Positions 5,310 through 6,489 of a stretch of DNA of 6,489 bases are shown here, one piece after another. The DNA comes from Acidobacteriota bacterium. Its GTDB lineage: Bacteria > Acidobacteriota > Terriglobia > Terriglobales > Acidobacteriaceae. The stretch lies in assembly GCA_003223595.1 (NCBI GenBank), contig QHVR01000259.1, positions 12,641 through 19,129 of the forward strand, written 5' to 3'. The notes under the pieces were generated by a model, which was given only the letters and a program-made list of their open reading frames with translations, had not been told where the DNA came from and did not search any database. The position numbers and the translations under genes were made by a program. The stretch's first letter is position 1. Every line of letters starts with the position of its first letter.

Positions 5310-5819
5310 ATGGCCTATTTTGTGGACCTTTCCGCCTACAGCTACTTCAAGGGGGACTCGACGGGAGCCAAGAATGTCGGCTGGCTTCAACGCGGATATG
5401 AGTTTCAAACCATGGAACCCTCAGAAGAAATCTTGGATTTGCTCTGGAGCTTCTGCGGGGTCTCAGTCATGCAGACGAGGGGAACACATCAGTGCGACCT
5501 ATGCGTGTCGCCGACAATCGTGTCAGTCTCTCGGGGTGGAGTAGAGAGAACCCTAGGGAGTGCTGAAATACGCGTGTTCTCAAAGACGGACGCACGCTCC
5601 TCGCTGTCGCAACAGTTAAAGGGAACCGGGCCCGGCTTGGTCTTCCTTCGGAACTCGCGTGTTCCCGTTAACGTGTACGCCGCGCCAAACCTCATTTATC
5701 ACTACGTCCACGTTCATCACTACAAACCGCCGAATGAATTCCTTGACGCTCTGAGAGATGGGCCGAAACCGAATGAGCAAGACTACGTCAGCTACTTGAG
5801 AACGCTCGATGTTCAGTAG
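5310..5819 (+). CDS. DUF7919-like protein of unknown function, 169 aa
   Basis: The protein begins MAYFVDLSAYSYF, then has KNVGWLQRGYEF (about 22-33), a CxxC pair at Cys62/Cys65 (THQCDLC), GSAEIRV (83-89) and, near the C-terminus, YAAPNLIYHYVHVHHYKPPNEFLDAL (124-148, given here as adjacent blocks YAAPNLIYHY and VHVHHYKPPNEF). This order matches small proteins I remember as DUF7919, which lack a known function. The CxxC pair and nearby histidines suggest a possible metal site. I chose ATG at 5310 over the upstream in-frame GTG at 5295 because family members start MxYFxDLS; neither has a strong ribosome binding site. A segment of about 30 residues between GSAEIRV and YAAP seems longer than in the relatives I recall. 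No signal peptide or membrane span is seen, so it is probably cytoplasmic. No toxin or partner gene adjoins it. Confidence 0.72.
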   Translation: MAYFVDLSAYSYFKGDSTGAKNVGWLQRGYEFQTMEPSEEILDLLWSFCGVSVMQTRGTHQCDLCVSPTIVSVSRGGVERTLGSAEIRVFSKTDARSSLSQQLKGTGPGLVFLRNSRVPVNVYAAPNLIYHYVHVHHYKPPNEFLDALRDGPKPNEQDYVSYLRTLDVQ

Positions 5820-5996
5820 AAGTCGACGCCGGGCCCAGCGTTTGGCTGAGTAGTTGGTGAAACATCCGCATTACTCTCAAATCCCACTTTGCCGCTCAAA
5901 GCGTGAAATGGCCCTGATTACGACAGTTACCTTTCAGGGCGATAGTCTACTGTTAAGAATAGGGATTGGACTCAAGGGCCTCTAGGAGAACCGAAA
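5820..5996. other. Intergenic region with 7-bp inverted repeat
   Basis: This 177-nt gap separates two plus-strand genes. It holds GCCCTGA (5911-5917) and TCAGGGC (5934-5940), perfect reverse complements 16 nt apart, just upstream of an AT-rich stretch (TGTTAAGAAT, 5951-5960) that could include a -10 element. The arrangement would suit an operator beside a promoter, but no matching -35 is clear. No T-tract terminator follows the DUF7919-like gene. Confidence 0.4.
5984..5988 (+). promoter_or_regulatory. Ribosome binding site of the 110-aa membrane protein
   Basis: AGGAG lies 8 nt before the ATG at 5997. It is the best plus-strand Shine-Dalgarno in the window and supports this gene over the opposite-strand frame at 6030-6419. 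Confidence 0.8.
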
Positions 5997-6329
5997 ATGC
6001 AGTCCCTGACCTCGCGCAGACTGTTGCAACTAACATGGACAATCGAAGGAATAGCTCTTTCCGCTCCAATTATGTCCTTGATGCCTGATAGTCACCCTGC
6101 CTGGCTGCAAAATCACATCTTTTTTTTCATAATCGCCCCGTTTGCGTTGTTCTTTTTTCTTCTCTACGTCGCTGCGAAGTTCTCGTTCATCCCGCTCGCC
6201 ATCGTAGTTTGTGCGGTTATATTGAGGTCCGATATACCGGGCAGAACGAAAATTGCGGTCACGGTTCTCGGCTTCGTCGCTTTTTTTTCCTTGATTCACT
6301 GGGCGGAGGTCTTTCAGCACACTTGGTGA
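5997..6329 (+). CDS. Small multi-spanning membrane protein of unknown function, 110 aa
   Basis: I do not recognise a family. Four hydrophobic segments can be drawn at about residues 10-28, 40-60, 62-78 and 85-104, with a basic N-terminus (SRR) and a basic loop near 82-85 (GRTK), which by the positive-inside rule suggests cytoplasmic N-terminus and loop. The protein is very rich in phenylalanine, including FFF runs at 42-44 and 52-54. Two 8-nt T runs lie in the gene (6120-6127 and 6281-6288), unusual in this GC-rich sequence. The AGGAG ribosome binding site fixes the start. The gene stands alone: 177 nt after the DUF7919-like gene and convergent with the partial minus-strand gene at the right edge. 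Composition differs from leuCD, being lower in GC, which may hint at a more recently acquired region. Confidence 0.72.
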   Translation: MQSLTSRRLLQLTWTIEGIALSAPIMSLMPDSHPAWLQNHIFFFIIAPFALFFFLLYVAAKFSFIPLAIVVCAVILRSDIPGRTKIAVTVLGFVAFFSLIHWAEVFQHTW

Positions 6330-6340
6330 ACCTTGCCGCT

Positions 6341-6489
6341 TCAGGCATTTAGATCGTAAGTGCGGACGCCAATTGTCGTAACATCGCCATTCAATACGGG
6401 CAGGATTCTGGTCTGCCACTCGTCTCGGCGCGGGTCTGGATATTCGGTATAGACGCTCTCAGGTGAGTGAATTACACCGGCTTCGATTT
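6341..6489 (-). CDS. C-terminal end of an unidentified protein (cut by window edge)
   Basis: A minus-strand frame is open from the right edge to a TGA at 6343-6341, giving 48 codons that include SVYTEYPDPRRDEWQT and end in RTYDLNA. The other two minus frames are interrupted here, and the composition (balanced charges, WQT, PDPRRDE) looks like real protein rather than read-through. The N-terminus lies outside the window. I do not recognise the family. It is convergent with the small membrane protein, its stop being 11 nt beyond that gene's stop. Confidence 0.45.
   Translation of the reverse strand, partial: IEAGVIHSPESVYTEYPDPRRDEWQTRILPVLNGDVTTIGVRTYDLNA

Noticed and set aside
4740..5401. 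Plus-strand frames of 76-149 codons across the palindrome block, and a 77-codon minus-strand frame at 5078-5311
   Set aside because: They run through inverted repeats, have no ribosome binding sites, and their translations are typical of repeat read-through.
6030..6419. 129-codon minus-strand frame
   Set aside because: It is antisense to the membrane protein at 5997, which has a strong AGGAG site and clear hydrophobic spans; this frame is highly charged with no family signal.

Overview
The window looks like chromosomal sequence from a GC-rich bacterium, most likely an Acidobacteriota (Terriglobia-like) lineage. That placement is inference from the style of the LeuC/LeuD proteins, the membrane-gene cluster and the palindrome-rich intergenic DNA, not from a marker gene. 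No rRNA, tRNA, CRISPR array, transposase or phage structural gene was seen.

Positions 1-1903 hold a tightly packed minus-strand cluster of four membrane-associated genes. In transcription order these are a holin-superfamily III-like protein, a 73-residue DUF3618-like tail-anchored protein (ATGA overlap with the first), a 141-residue uncharacterised membrane protein, and a YihY/BrkB-family integral membrane protein that runs off the left edge. The short gaps and the overlap indicate one operon acting at the cell envelope.

Positions 1904-2129 are a divergent intergenic region with a 9-bp inverted repeat. From 2130 to 4223, on the plus strand, lie leuC and leuD, the two subunits of 3-isopropylmalate dehydratase (leucine biosynthesis). 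The 63-nt gap between them holds a strong hairpin and an 8-codon mini-ORF that duplicates the start of leuD and ends in an ATGA overlap with its start codon. leuA and leuB are not in the window.

Positions 4265-6489 are accessory-like. They contain a minus-strand secreted protein of unknown function convergent with leuD, a roughly 500-bp non-coding stretch with nested palindromes (a 20-bp perfect inverted repeat enclosing two hairpins, then a separate 43-nt hairpin), a DUF7919-like orphan gene, a small multi-spanning membrane protein with a strong ribosome binding site, and the C-terminal end of an unidentified minus-strand gene at the right edge.

No complete new system is evident. The most unusual signals are the duplicated leuD start and the nested palindrome block at 4855-5113.
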